A DNA stretch of 64,000 nt from Yponomeuta sedellus (Eukaryota; Arthropoda; Insecta; Lepidoptera; Yponomeutidae). Of the stretch, positions 21,128-32,642 are shown in pieces. Numbering within the stretch: the stretch's first letter is position 1; each line of letters starts with the position of its first letter. The notes below the pieces were generated by a model. That model was not told where the DNA came from and did no database searches. It saw nothing but the letters and a program-made list of their open reading frames with translations. The stretch spans positions 15,250,269 through 15,314,268 of the forward strand of contig OW203725.1 in assembly GCA_934045075.1 (NCBI GenBank). The letters are read 5' to 3'. Made by a program: the position numbers and the translations under genes.

Positions 21128-22814
21128 TTCATTTGTGATCTCTTTCTGAACATATTACTAGGAATAAGCATATTTTTTTTTGTTTCAGACTCTCCTAGAG
21201 ACTGGCCAGTTATATTCTATTGTGAAAAACAATTATTTAGAAGTAAAAAGGAAACTTAGATATTGGGACATACCTAACGTTCCAAATTCAAAATTGCTTT
21301 GCGAGTGAATTCTCATTTAAAAATTTATATGCGCCGGGAAGATTTTCGGGTTATGATTTTTTACTATTTTCTGTGTCGCCTGAAACCGGACAAATCGTAC
21401 GACAGACAGACTTCAAACGACATCCATGGATGAAGTTTACAAAAGATTTTGATCGCAAGTTTTTTGAATTTGACTGCCTATATGCTTAGAGTATAATGTA
21501 CTTCGTACAGGGACGCGGCACGCTTTGCGGTCAAACTGGCAGAAGTCCATTTTAGGTGCATTAGTCCACGACGAGCGCTTGCCGCGTGAACACAATTTGG
21601 GACGTTGCAAAAAATATCTTCCTGTGTAATAAGATGTTGCAGGAAGAAATAAAAAAAACGAAGAAATCACTTTTCATCAAAAAGTTCTGCAAATCTGTTG
21701 AGAAAACTCTAACATTTTTTCCCTGTCACAACAGCCGCTAAAATGGTGTAAGTAACGAGTTCGCGAACTTCCATCTTACTAGTGACGATATTAAAATTTG
21801 TTTAGCGTGTTCATAATTTATGTTTTTCATGACTTTTTGCTGACTTATGCATCAAATCGAAACATAACTGACTTTTACCTTTCATGAATTAATTGAAATA
21901 AAAATCAATAAATAATCTTATTCTTTGTAAAAATGCCTCGTGTAAGCATAAGTAATTAGCTTTCCAAAAAACAATAAAATAAAATAAATAAATAACGAAA
22001 GGAATATTAAATCGTGTTGAAGTGAAAAAAAAAGTCTAATCGTATTTTCTTGGGTTAATATGGTTCTCATAAAGGTGTTCGTTGTATTAAGAATACCACA
22101 TTTTTGTAGCTATCATGTTACACGCTGTATGTTAGGTGACAAAAAATATGCTCTTCATTTTATCGGTGAGATTAGTCAGACCTACTCTATGCATATAAAG
22201 AATTTAAGACAGTGGAACTTCTGTAAAACTGGTTAATCTATAAACTGCTAGCAGTGTTGCTAGTATACTATAGTCTTAACACAGACTATATTCTATACTA
22301 CCAAAGGAGTTCGGTAAGCCGCATACAAATATCAGTGAGAATAAAAAACTGACGATTTCCGTCGAAGCAATTACATAATTTGGAAGACTTTTGGCATTGT
22401 AGTGTATACATTTTTTAAATTCACCAAGATGAAAAAAAACCGTTGAATCGTTTTATCGGGGTGCGCTTAAATATCACTGCTTGCAATATCAGTTACTGTA
22501 TTGTGCGACACAAATTTTACTCGGGAGGGCCTCTCTGCAGGTAGTATTTTACACTCTATGGGCTGTTTGGTAATTCCTTTACGGAACCAAAGTAGCATTA
22601 ACGCCGAATGCTATACTACCAAATGTTTAACAGAAGTTTTCTCTGTTATGATATGAGCAACAAGTGACCAAACACAGGAAATCAGCTCAAAGGGATACAA
22701 TTTTCGCCGACGAAAGAGCGTTCGAGCCGGCTCTAAACGAGGTGTCTGCGGCGGACCACATAAGCTGTTTCAAAAACTGGTTCAGATGCATGAAACGTTG
22801 AATAGAGGACTGTT
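21128..22814. other. no supported gene; one acceptor-like site at 21171-21187
   Basis: A T-rich tract followed by GTTTCAG at about 21187 precedes a plus-strand open stretch of about 39 codons (LLETGQLYSIVKNNYLEVKR and onward) that ends at a TGA near 21309. This could be an exon but has no recognisable domain. The rest is AT-rich with no recognised repeat. Confidence 0.35.
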
Positions 22815-23445
22815 GAAGATAGATAGATAGAATATTCTTTATTGTACACAGAAATTACAGTAACAGAAATCATATAAAAAATACAGTACAAATGGCGGCC
22901 TTATTACTAAAAGCAATTTCTTCCAGGCAACCGTAGACGGAGACAAGAGAGAAATTAGAGACGGGTAGTCGGTGCAATACAGAAATATTGAAATTAGTAA
23001 TTCAACGAAATTTATATAAACTTACTTAAACCACATACATAAATAATTAAATGAATAAATAATTAAAATACACATACATACTAATAAATCAACGGAAATA
23101 ATATAATATAGGTACCTACGTAATATTTAATTAATTGCATTATTTAATTTATTGAAAGGTAGTATTCCTTCACTCTACACTTAAATATCGCAGATGAAGG
23201 AGACTGTCTTATTAGTAGTGGCAGTGCATTCCACAGTCGGACGGCTGTGGCTGAGAAGGAGTTACTGAAGAACTTCGTCGAGTGACTAGGTGTCTTCAGC
23301 AACAGATTCTCAGCTGAACGCAACGTGCGCCTGTGAGAATCATGCAGAAACAGAAAGCGTTATTTAAGGTAGACAGGAGTGGTAGGATTGAACAGCACGG
23401 AGTAGAAGAAGCACAGAGTAGAGAAGAGTACCTTGTAAAAGGATA
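22815..23445 (-). pseudogene. 5'-truncated CR1-like LINE with complete 3' tail
   Basis: Read on the minus strand, about 23430-23144 encodes the C-terminus of a non-LTR reverse transcriptase. Segments include FYSVLFNPTTPVYLK, LLLKTPSHSTKFFSNSF and ATAVRLWNALPLLI, and it ends YYLSIN then TAA at 23146-23144. One in-frame stop follows VYLK. The AT-rich 3' UTR then runs to the tail, with GGAAGAAATTGCTTTTAGTA (hairpin-like), GGCCGCCATTTGTAC, ACAATAAAG and short TATC repeats at 22817-22830. This copy ties the widespread hairpin, AATAAAG and microsatellite tail to a CR1-like LINE. It is not a functional gene. Confidence 0.75.
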
Positions 23446-24570
23446 AAATAAAAAAAATATGTGTAGTAACACTTCATATTATTTTCGCAAAACTTTCTGA
23501 GTGTCCCAAGTACAATAGGATTCCTCAAGATTTAATTAGAGGTACCAACGACGTCGTTTAATTTTTTTTATTGCATACTCTGTGCAAAAAAGCCTACTAA
23601 AATATTAAGGATTTATACTTAAAGACAAAGCTTCTGTTATTAAAACAATGTTAACCGGGACAATTGTCTCAAGTGTAGTGTAACTTTAAGTTGAAAACTC
23701 TGTCAACTTAAAGCTACAGGAGTAAAGGTAACGTTGAAAACTTTACGTTTAAACGTAAAACTACGGAGTTTTTTTAAATGTGGAGTTCTTTTGTTAGCTT
23801 CTTCACATAATCTTTGATTGTGAAACTAACAGATTTGCCGTTCTATAATATGTAACTTGGTTTTTATAGTGAATACCAATTTTTGATCTGTGTTTGTGAC
23901 TTTATTCGTTAACTTTCATTGCAATTCGGCGTGTAATTTGTAAATTAGAACCAAACTACATTTGTACAGGAATCGCTTCGCTTCTAACACTAAGTATTTG
24001 TGATACCGTAAGCACATTCAATTTCAATTTAATAATATGCGATATAACACTTTATTCGGTAAAAAACTAAAGCCGGTTACAAGGTTGACTTTTTTACTTT
24101 ACTATGTTTTTCTTTTTTGTATTTCAAATGGAAATATTCAAGTATCGAGCGTTTCTGATCTTAAGTTCCTCTGTAGATAATATAACTAAAGGGAAGCATA
24201 TAAAAACTTAATTCTTTGTCTTACTTTATGATTAAGGCATGCCTACGATAACTGTAATACAATTAAATTAGATTGCTTCTTTTTGTTGTTCAGAATAACC
24301 CGATTATCGGTGGCTCTCCTATGGAGAACATAAAGACTTTACCTCATGAGTGCACTTAGCTAGCTGTTGTGCAATTATTGTTGGAAAGTAAAGAACAACG
24401 TGACACAAAGGATGACGAAGTACCACTTTACGTAAGGTATTGTAAGAGGAGGGTTGGGCATTGCCAGATCATGTGACTGTTTCAGTATACACGAGTTGTA
24501 TCCTTCAACCCTACATAGTAAAATTTTATTATTTTAACACCTTAATACCAACATCGGATGGACAAACTTA
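23446..24570. other. no gene seen
   Basis: AT-rich non-coding DNA. No exon with splice sites and no clear repeat. Confidence 0.5.
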
Positions 24571-25040
24571 TCTATATAAATAAAATTCAAAGTCCTGACT
24601 GACTCACTCATCAACGCCCAGCCCAAGGCGTTGGACCTAGGAAGCTGAAACATTCCTTTTCCTACATTATACACAGAGGGTCTTTATATAATGTAGGAAA
24701 GGAATAAGATCGGATTTATTTAAATTCATCCCCTAAGGGGGCGAAAAGGGTTGCCAAAATTTGTGTGGGAGGTATAAAGAATGTTGTCTAATTTTCTTGA
24801 AACTTAAAATAAATACTCTTCAACGCAATTGATTGAACACGTGTTTTGCCGTTTTTTTTAAACTTAACCCTTAAGGAAGTGAACGGTGTCACAAAATTTT
24901 GTTCCTTGAATCTTATCCAAAATTTATTTTATTTTTTCTTTTTTGCGGATAACTGATCAGAACTAAAATCGTTTGTACCTTTTATTGAAGCATGCTGAAT
25001 AACTAAAGTCCACGCGAACGGAGTCGCGGGTAAAAGCTAG
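24571..25040 (+). mobile_element. non-autonomous Helitron, about 470 bp
   Basis: The element starts TCTATATAAATAAAATTCAA and ends TAAAAGCTAG. It lies between host A (24570) and T (25041), exactly the Helitron pattern of 5'-TC, 3'-CTAG and A/T insertion. A small GC hairpin (CGCG-AACGGAGT-CGCG, about 25014-25029) lies 11 bases before the 3' CTAG, as expected. Inside are repeat phrases familiar from moth Helitrons, such as CGCCCAGCCCAAGGCG and CCCCTAAGGGGGCGAAAAGG. No Rep/helicase is encoded, so transposition would depend on an autonomous partner. Confidence 0.78.
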
Positions 25041-25379
25041 TAAAGTCATATATGCTTTATGTGTTTTAGCAAACCATCGTTTATATGGTTTCAACGTTTG
25101 CAGCCTAAACTCGAATCTCTACTCTAATAATGTACCTAATTTAGATTAATGTAGGCCTCCCTTAGTAGTTTGTCCAAGGATGGTAACATAGCGTTTAGAT
25201 GGCAAAGAAAGATAAGTTCAAAAGTACTATTACTAGACTAACTTTAGAATGTTGATATTATAAAGCATTCAATTTTAACATTAGGTGGAGCAACTGCAAA
25301 GTTAAATATAAAAAAAAAAAGTCACGTATTTTATTCAAGGCCCTGCTTGTCTTTCGTTGTACGTGACAGTGTTTTGGCA

Positions 25380-25680
25380 CTTATATTACAAATGCCTGCC
25401 GTCTGTACTATTTCGTTAAGAAATATTTGTGTAATTTCATTTTTAACCGACTTCAAATAAAATCTCAATTTGACTAGTAATTACTCTTTATGTCCAACTA
25501 CACCCAGCGAACTTCGTACCGCCTAACAGTCGATTCTTATTTTTTTTTTCTCTCCGTAAGAACCATCCTCGTTCTTCAAGGAATATAAAAAAAAAGAGTT
25601 AGCGAAATCGGTTCAGCTGCTCTCGCGATTTGCGCTTACCAACACATTCAGTGATATATTTTTATATTAAAGATAACAAT
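25380..25680 (+). repeat. dispersed moth repeat preceded by LINE-tail fragment
   Basis: 25388-25440 resembles the CR1-like tail (TGCCGTCTGTACTATTTCG). From about 25445, AACCGACTTCAAATAAA through GCGAAATCGGTTCAGCTGCT and TTGCGCTTACCAACACATTC belongs to a repeat whose weaker partial copy lies at 46870-46975. Confidence 0.5.
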
Positions 25681-25984
25681 ATTTAATATTCGGTTATTAT
25701 ATTTTGGGTAATTATAATAAATATAATATTTTGAAAGTCGTAAGCGGCAGTGTCTTGATAGTATTTCATTTATTTTTAATATTTATTTCAATTTTATTTT
25801 GTGGGAAACTTTAAAAGTTTAAGCACGTCTATGGTTTTCTAATTCAATAGAGAGAGACGCGCTTAGATTACCAAATTATTCTTCAGAAGCAGAGAAACGG
25901 TGGCAGCGGATCTGTAGACGTTTTTCTTACATCCAGGTTCCTGCACATTGACGCAATAAGCTGCTCAACTTTCTTTTCACGTAC

Positions 25985-26214
25985 CTGTCAGAAGGGAGGT
26001 TTTCCCGATCCTTGCTGCCTTCGTCGGCCATTATAGAGACTTTTCTTTTGCCGACTTCGGGTGTAGGAGTTTTGGTGGTGTCAATGGTAGGTTGCTTGAG
26101 CGTCTGGAGTGGCGGCTGCGCGGGCTGCTCGCCACCTTGCCCTTGCTTCGGCAAGTCGCTCAGGTCGAATGGGTACTCCTTGATCGCAGTCATTCGGACG
26201 CTTGTCTTGCGCAC
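25985..26214 (-). CDS. internal coding exon of an unrecognised host gene
   Basis: The minus strand reads TTTTCAG then GTGCGCAAGACA, a good acceptor. The exon stays open for 230 bases and meets the donor GACAG|GTACGT (donor at 25984-25979). It starts in phase 0 and ends in phase 2. The 76 codons begin VRKTSVRMTAIKEYPFDLSD and include a Pro/Gln/Thr-rich middle and a basic patch VGKRKVSIMADEGSKD. It looks like a disordered N-terminal region with possible kinase sites (RKTS, RKVS). Codon use is GC-richer than the flanks, unlike the surrounding repeats. The phase-0 start fits the phase-0 end of the exon at 51488-51712, which would leave a 25-kb intron. I do not recognise the protein. An internal ATG (residue 8 or 62) could serve as start if a non-coding exon is spliced in. 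Confidence 0.62.
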
Positions 26215-26550
26215 CTGAAAACGTATTATTATACGTTAGTAATGGAAAATTTGTTCAAAGCTAACAATAGGTACCTACGCTGCCGTTCGCCATGGTATGT
26301 AAGTGTAGCAATAAAAGGTACATTGTTAATACAAGTTTGAGCAACGTAGAGTTTACTGTAGTTACTAAAACCTTAATAAGGTTTCGCGTTTCGGAAATGG
26401 ACCAAAAGGCGATTTGATTCAGCAAACAGAATGTAAATTCTTTACGTTGAAATAAATTGATTGGATTTGATTGATGAAAAATCGGTAATTTTCCTACCAC
26501 AAAAAACCGTTATTATTGTGTTAAATTTTTACTTTAAATGTTACTACACG

Positions 26551-26905
26551 TGACGACCTCTGTGGCGCAGCGGTAGCGCTTCTGCCTACCATGCGACAGG
26601 TCCCGGGTTCGGTCCCCGGCTGGGGGCAAAAAAATAATACCCCAGGTCTTGGATGTTCACATGTTTGTGATGTCGCTGTTTCTGGTACCCACGACACAGG
26701 GTATCCTGGTGTGAGGTCAAAAGAAATGTATGTGCAAGTACGCAAATGTTATCGTACTTTAATACATTTTACCCAAGAACGTTGTGGCTAAAACATCCTT
26801 GATTTTACCCCATGAGACTATTTGCTTACTTTTATATCCTCTCTGTCTACTTGTAGAGTTTTGGTAATTGCCGCGAACTTAAAAATTAACTAACTAACTA
26901 ACTTA
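26551..26905 (+). repeat. tRNA-derived SINE with (TAAC) tail
   Basis: A box TGGCGCAGCGGTAGCGC and B box GGGTTCGGTCCCC lie at 26562-26622. A body containing GGTCTTGGATGTTCACATG follows. It ends in TTAACTAACTAACTAAC. The related minus-strand copies at 62775-62985 and 44745-44905 share the body motif. Confidence 0.7.
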
Positions 26906-26917
26906 TCTTAACGAACG

Positions 26918-26966
26918 AATCTTATTTTTGATTTAATTATAAGATAATTAAATCAAAAATAAGATT
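26918..26966. repeat. perfect palindrome, 23-bp arms, 3-bp spacer
   Basis: AATCTTATTTTTGATTTAAT and the rest of the arm (26918-26940) are exactly mirrored at 26944-26966 around AAG. It lies directly after the SINE tail. Confidence 0.9.
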
Positions 26967-28200
26967 ATATTTGGTACTATAAAATTCGAATAAAAATTGA
27001 TTTTATATATTATTATCATATTATATATGATAGAGAAATATTGATACGGACTAACGCACCGAGGGTTCTTTACATATTTGTAGGTAGGTATTCACGTGTT
27101 ATAAATAGCTTAGGAATTGAGTCTTGCAGTTTTTTCCGAACTGTTCCCGAACTTCAAAGACAAGTTTTTATATAATAATAAATGTATAGTTTTCAAACAT
27201 TTTTCTGTATTTCTAGTAAAAGACGATATTACTTGACAAATTTCATAGTTCTCGGTAAACGGGAAGTGTCCAATAAATTTTGATTTCAAAATATTTTTTT
27301 TGAGGCATAAACGACTGCAACTTTTTTGCGTTTACTTAAGAGTTTTTTTTTCACAACTTCAAGCGACTATGTTTGTTTAAGTTTTTTTTGTTAATGTTTC
27401 TGTTGTCCAATAAAGTGTAAGAAACAAACAACTTCGTGTAGCGAAATAATTTAGTTTTTCTCTAGGATGTCTTCCTCTCCCGATAGCTAGTGGTACGTAT
27501 TGCTTCTACAACTACACAAATGTACGTAACTTAGGTGTATTTCTTGGTATTTCTTACATTGGTTGCCATAAACTTAGCATGGAATGCCTGATATTTTTTT
27601 GAGAATTTGTATTTCTCCCTTAGGAAAAGTTTTTCGAGTAGATAACATCCTAAGCCCTAAAGGGAAAGATATTTTGTTAATAGGTATTACTTAGGACTTT
27701 TGTGTTTTATGGTTCCATAACTCAAAAGGAAAAACCTCACCGAATCACTTGTTATCAGTTAGTCAGGGTTGATCAATGAAGTTGGAATAAGTTCCAAATT
27801 GTAACGGCCTTATTTATAAAAACACTCCTAGAGGGGTTATATTTAGATAACCTGTGATTATGTCTTACGTCGTTATCAAATCTCCACCACAGACTATCTT
27901 AGTTAACGTTTTCGCAGTGATTTAGAAGAATCGTGTTTTTTTTTCATTGTAGCTTTTAAGTCTATGCAACCAAAAGGCTTATCATCAGTGACGATGTATA
28001 TCACATTTTTCGTAGCAATAGACTGACTATCAATGATTGGCCTTTTTGCATCTACGTAATGAGATGATTTATAAAGCGTCCAGTGGTATCCTCACTAGCA
28101 CTAGATGGGTGAAGGGACCACTCCGACGCTGTAGACTGACTATCAAAACCTACAGAATAGTTACCGTTTCTAAAGTAACGAAAATTGGCAAGAAGAAAAG
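26967..28200. other. no gene seen
   Basis: AT-rich, likely intronic. A fragment near 27705-27740 (TATGGTTCCATAACTCAAAAG) recalls a repeat also touched at 45345-45380. Confidence 0.45.
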
Positions 28201-28204
28201 TCAC

Positions 28205-28270
28205 AAAACAACATAAACTCATGCTTATATCCCAAAGGAGTAGGCAGAGACATGAGTCTTCCACTTGCCA
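28205..28270 (-). repeat. RTE-like LINE C-terminal fragment
   Basis: The minus strand encodes a decayed form of the QDRGKWQSLVSAYPSG terminus seen intact at 47222-47350, followed by GTTTATGTTG. Only the 3' end is present. Confidence 0.5.
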
Positions 28271-30999
28271 TGATCCTTATATTTAATCTTTTCCAATGTG
28301 TTTTACAATCTTTGGTGACTTCAAAAGTTTACAAACTTTCAGGGCGCGAGCCTTACTCACGCTTATGCGGTATTTAAGGATGTTGCGGAACTTACTCACG
28401 TAGTACTTAATCATAACAGGATCAGATTTTGACTGTGTATATCTATTAGAACTATGAATTATCGTAGCAAATAGAAAAAAAAAATGATTTTTGCATGGTC
28501 CGCGATTTTAGAATGTTTTTTACAGTAAGTTTATCGCTCGCGTGTAAAGATTAAGGGTTTATTGAACTATCATAATGTATGCTTCTATAGTGCGTACCTC
28601 TATTAAGAAATGATGTTGTAGAAATGTTCACTGGTTCTCATTGTTGAGACGAGGATAAAAGAAGTGCGCGCACGCCCGCCTAGCGCCTCCCGGTTGATCC
28701 GCTGAATGACTGAACGCTTGTTTTTTCCTTTAACAGATGAAGCCTTTGGAAACGAGTTTAACGTAGCTATTCTAACGTGCATGGACAACAATGTGACGCC
28801 CCCTAAATACGTGAGTGTCAACAAACGGCACTTAATATGGTATTTACGTTGTAAAAAGCAGAGAGCTACTGAATCAAACAAAATGTTTCTGCCGAGAGAA
28901 GTGGTGCAACCTTGAAGGCGTACATGAGTAACTTTTGTTATTATTAGTGTATTGTGTGCAAATGTACATATTTTCTTCAATGCGTATAATTTAATAAATC
29001 ATTGTAAGTAACACAAAACAATAGCTTCTTCGTTTTGTCTCATTTATTAAACAAAGGCACAACAAGTTGGTCCAAATTATTGATGTTCGTTGTCATTGCG
29101 CATATAATGATTAGCTTAAGTGGTCATCACGATCACATGATTGCTCACGCGGCGGCACCGATCTCGTCGTCATCATTAGACCTATAGCTACAGTTCAAAA
29201 CACTATAATTAAATTACATTTGTAACAAGTGATAAAATTCTCAACTGTCTTTCTGAACAATTTAATAGCATTGTAATTCATAAACTGATTTTACATTTGT
29301 TACAAAGATGCCCATTAGGCAGAGTGAATGCATGGTTAGGGTGACGTGCTGTCCACTGTAACAACCTACTGTACCCGCTTTTTACTATAATTAATCCTAT
29401 TTAGGCATCCGTCGAATAATATCAACGCTAGTTTGTTGCAAAATTATATGAACCATCGAAGCCAGTTGGGAGGAAATTGTGTTGTGTTACAAAATGGTTG
29501 CTTTGCAGCGAAATATTCTTCACGTAGAATAAAGAATATTTGGCTGTATTTTGTTGTATGATGTCAAATAGAAAGGTGTCACATGACTGAACTATTGTGT
29601 TCTACTACTCATCATGGCTTGCATTGGTATTCTTCCCTCACATGTCCTCAGAAGTGCCGGCATGCTCATTGCGTCACCACGCCAAATAAATTAAAGTACC
29701 AGGAAATTGTCAAGTGGCAAAGAAAGTATTATCATCATGCAATGCCAATAATAATGTGTGTAAGAAAATATCAACATGCTAACAATTTGTACATAATATC
29801 AGATCCAGGAAAATATCTTGGTCACAATAAAGAGAACAATGACAAGGTTAATGTATTCTCCAAGGAGTTGATTGTGCTTCACTGTGTTAATTGATTGAAA
29901 AGAAAAACAGAGCCTATACATTAGACCAAGCACGTACAAGATGATGCTACTATTAACATTGCGGGTGATAATGTGTTTCAGATGCCGAAATCAACATTGA
30001 AGTTTAGATTACGATTCAATAGTGTGTTTGCAATACATTTAGCGACACACCTAGCTTCGTCAATCTAACATCTTGGTCACGACAGAGTTTATCACGTGCG
30101 ATTGCTATCATAATCAATTGATTTAACACTATTGACGGCCAATGTTTACTGACTCAGAAGAAAATTGCAATGCAAACAACAGTTGGTACCATTGCATTTT
30201 TTTCTGTGTCAGTATACATTAAAAAAACATCAATATCGAGCCAAGGAAACAATTACTATTTCCATGGATCGATAATTATGATCACAATAGCGGCAATCTA
30301 GTTTAGTATTTTGACTTTTTCCTGCTGCCTAATATGCGCTCAAAATCTTAAAGGGTTCATAGCGTTTAACTCTAACTTTAAATTAAATTTAAACTCTAAC
30401 TTTAAATTTGAAAATCACGATACGAGTGGTGGAAATCAAATTCTAGTAAATGAAACGTCCTAGAACATATATACCAATACAGTAAACGCAGTTCTAACAT
30501 AGGCAATCTTTGGTTTTTAGTGGCAAAGTTACTCGTAAAGTATTTAAAAATTTTTTTTTGGAATATGTGTGTTGTTTTATGTATTCAGACACCTCTTAGA
30601 AGTACCTACCTACAACGCATTTATAGCGACGAGTGCTAATTAAATTTAAGATAACGTTAAGCATTGTGCGTTACATCAGGATCATCTGATGTATCAGGAT
30701 ACTGCCTTAGCTCATTAATTAATTTCATAATTGAAGAAGAAATACCTACCAAATACGCACTGACTGTGATTTAAAATAATAGTTTATTTACATACCTTCA
30801 TTTCGGGATAGTGTATCTAGCACGAAGTACCTTATACCAGGAGTTTAGGCAGCTTATTTTTGTGTTAACAATTGACGTAAATAAAATCATACGAGCGAGA
30901 AAATATCCAAGGTTGGAAAAAACAATGTATTTGTCATTGTAGAATTTGGAACGTTATGGAACATTATATAGGTTACACGACAGGATACTGGCCTTCTCT
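28271..30999. other. no confirmed gene; one weak plus-strand exon candidate
   Basis: At 28735 a TTTTTTCCTTTAACAG acceptor-like tract precedes an open stretch (DEAFGNEFNVAILTCMDNNV and onward) that could end at AAATAC|GTGAGT near 28809 or at a TGA at 28915. There is no domain and no partner exon. Other ORFs (for example 29583-29894, 103 aa) match nothing I know. Elsewhere the sequence is AT-rich. Confidence 0.3.
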
Positions 31000-31130
31000 C
31001 AAAAAGAGAATATGAGTACGGGCTTCATCACCACGCGTTCCAAATGCGTACTAGCGATTTAAAGCGTACATCTCAGACACTCGGGTTTCTTACGATATTT
31101 CACTGATTTCTTGGTAAATTACTTAAAAAC
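31000..31130 (-). repeat. degraded dispersed moth repeat
   Basis: CTTCTCTCAAAAAGAGAATAT and TCTCAGACACTCGGGTTTC match, with decay, the family at 39700-39930 and 6640-6790. Confidence 0.4.
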
Positions 31131-32423
31131 AAAGTCAATTAAATACTAACCATTTTAATGAATGCGGCGTTGACGGTCTTCCTGAACTTTTAACTTTATT
31201 TTCGCACTAAATTGTTATGGGCAGGCGTTGACAATATTTAAACTTATTCAAATAGTCAAGAGTCGCGCGCCTATTCCCGAGTTGGCCACATCTCTGACTC
31301 TAACGACTTCCACTCACTACAGTGTTAATTAGAATACAACTGAGAGCACAAATGTGAGAGGATTTTTCAGCGTCAGATTACAATATTTGCGAATATCTGT
31401 AAGGTCGCCATCGTGTTAATTCCTGACACAAGGGGTGTTAAGAAACCAGTGATTATCGCGTGATTTGTACAAGGAGAAGAATAATGGATTATGACACTCA
31501 ATAGGTATTTCTTAATATTCACTGTTTGCGGTCTAACCTATACAGGGTTATTTTTTTAGTGAACAATTCTTGTAGTAGGTCAATTACATTTTGTTTTGTG
31601 TTGTTCTATTGGTTTTACATGAATTTATGAAAATTGTGCTTACAATAAATACAGTACCGTTTTTAAAGCTACCGGTAAATCATCAACTAGTATATTATAT
31701 TTAACACAGAGAGTTTTAAGCGCAACCCACCAGATAGCAAAGCACCACTCACTTCAAAGTAGAAAGCCCGCAAAATCACATTAAAAAATCTAAATATGTC
31801 GTAAAAAACAAAAATGTAATTGACTAATTGCAGGAATTGAACATTCACAGATAACTCAGTATGGCAGACGTTCTTGGTACTTAGATAACAGATTGTGACT
31901 GGTTGCAACTTGCAACTAACTGTAGCGTCCGTTCCCCAATGTCCACTAGGCACCTCTTTCCTGGCAGTAAATAAATTGATATTCATTTGTCGTTGTAGCG
32001 ATGTCCCGTCTGATTGATGCTCTATCGGACTCAAGGCAAAGCGTGTTATGAAATGCGATTATTTCTATGAGTACCTCTAAACTAGTTCTTCGTTAGATAT
32101 TTTATGCTGGCTGGGGAAATATACAACAAACTCTGAATGCTTAGGAGCTTCAGTAATTGGTTTGGTGGGCTCAAAGATGTATTAACGACGCGATTCCAGT
32201 TTTCAAATGTAGTTTAAGTTCATCTTTCTCTTTGCTACAGAATACTTAAACTTATTTTGAGGAGTGTTTTAATCGAATCGAGTTTTTATAAATAATACCA
32301 ATAGTATTTTTTGTTTCGTTGATCATTTGGTTCACTTTTGCATTAGCCGGATAATACTTAAAATTGAGAAGTTTTTATACTTTCACCTTATTTTTTAATG
32401 AATCGCGATGTTATATATTAAAC
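31131..32423. other. no gene seen
   Basis: AT-rich. A 115-codon minus ORF at 31687-32034 has no recognisable domain or splice sites. Confidence 0.45.
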
Positions 32424-32642
32424 GGAGTGAATCGCGATTATTTATTAAGTAATTGTACTGTTAGGTTGGGGGTTTAGTTAATTACATTTATCAAATAAAT
32501 AATCGCGATTAGACCCGTTAAATATGTTAGGTACTAATTACACCGTGTCAGCACGTGTCAGTCTTCAATAATATGGTCAAAACTAGTGATATATTAAGCC
32601 GGTCTAATCGCGATTATTTATAAGGTAAAACGTAATCGAGAT
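32424..32642. repeat. cluster of AATCGCGATT-cored inverted repeats
   Basis: AATAATCGCGATTAGACCCG and its complement occur at about 32425-32446, 32497-32520 and 32597-32622, with outer parts also paired. Single diverged copies lie at 35228-35255 and 48485-48515. This fits a small MITE family with TAAATAATCGCGATTAGAC ends. Confidence 0.5.

Noticed and set aside
28603..28980. 125-aa minus-strand ORF
   Set aside because: No recognisable motif; overlaps a weak plus-strand exon candidate, and neither is convincing.
29583..29894. 103-aa plus-strand ORF as a gene
   Set aside because: No recognisable domain, no splice context, AT-rich codon use.
31687..32034. 115-aa minus-strand ORF as a gene
   Set aside because: No domain or splice sites; length not exceptional for this much AT-rich DNA.
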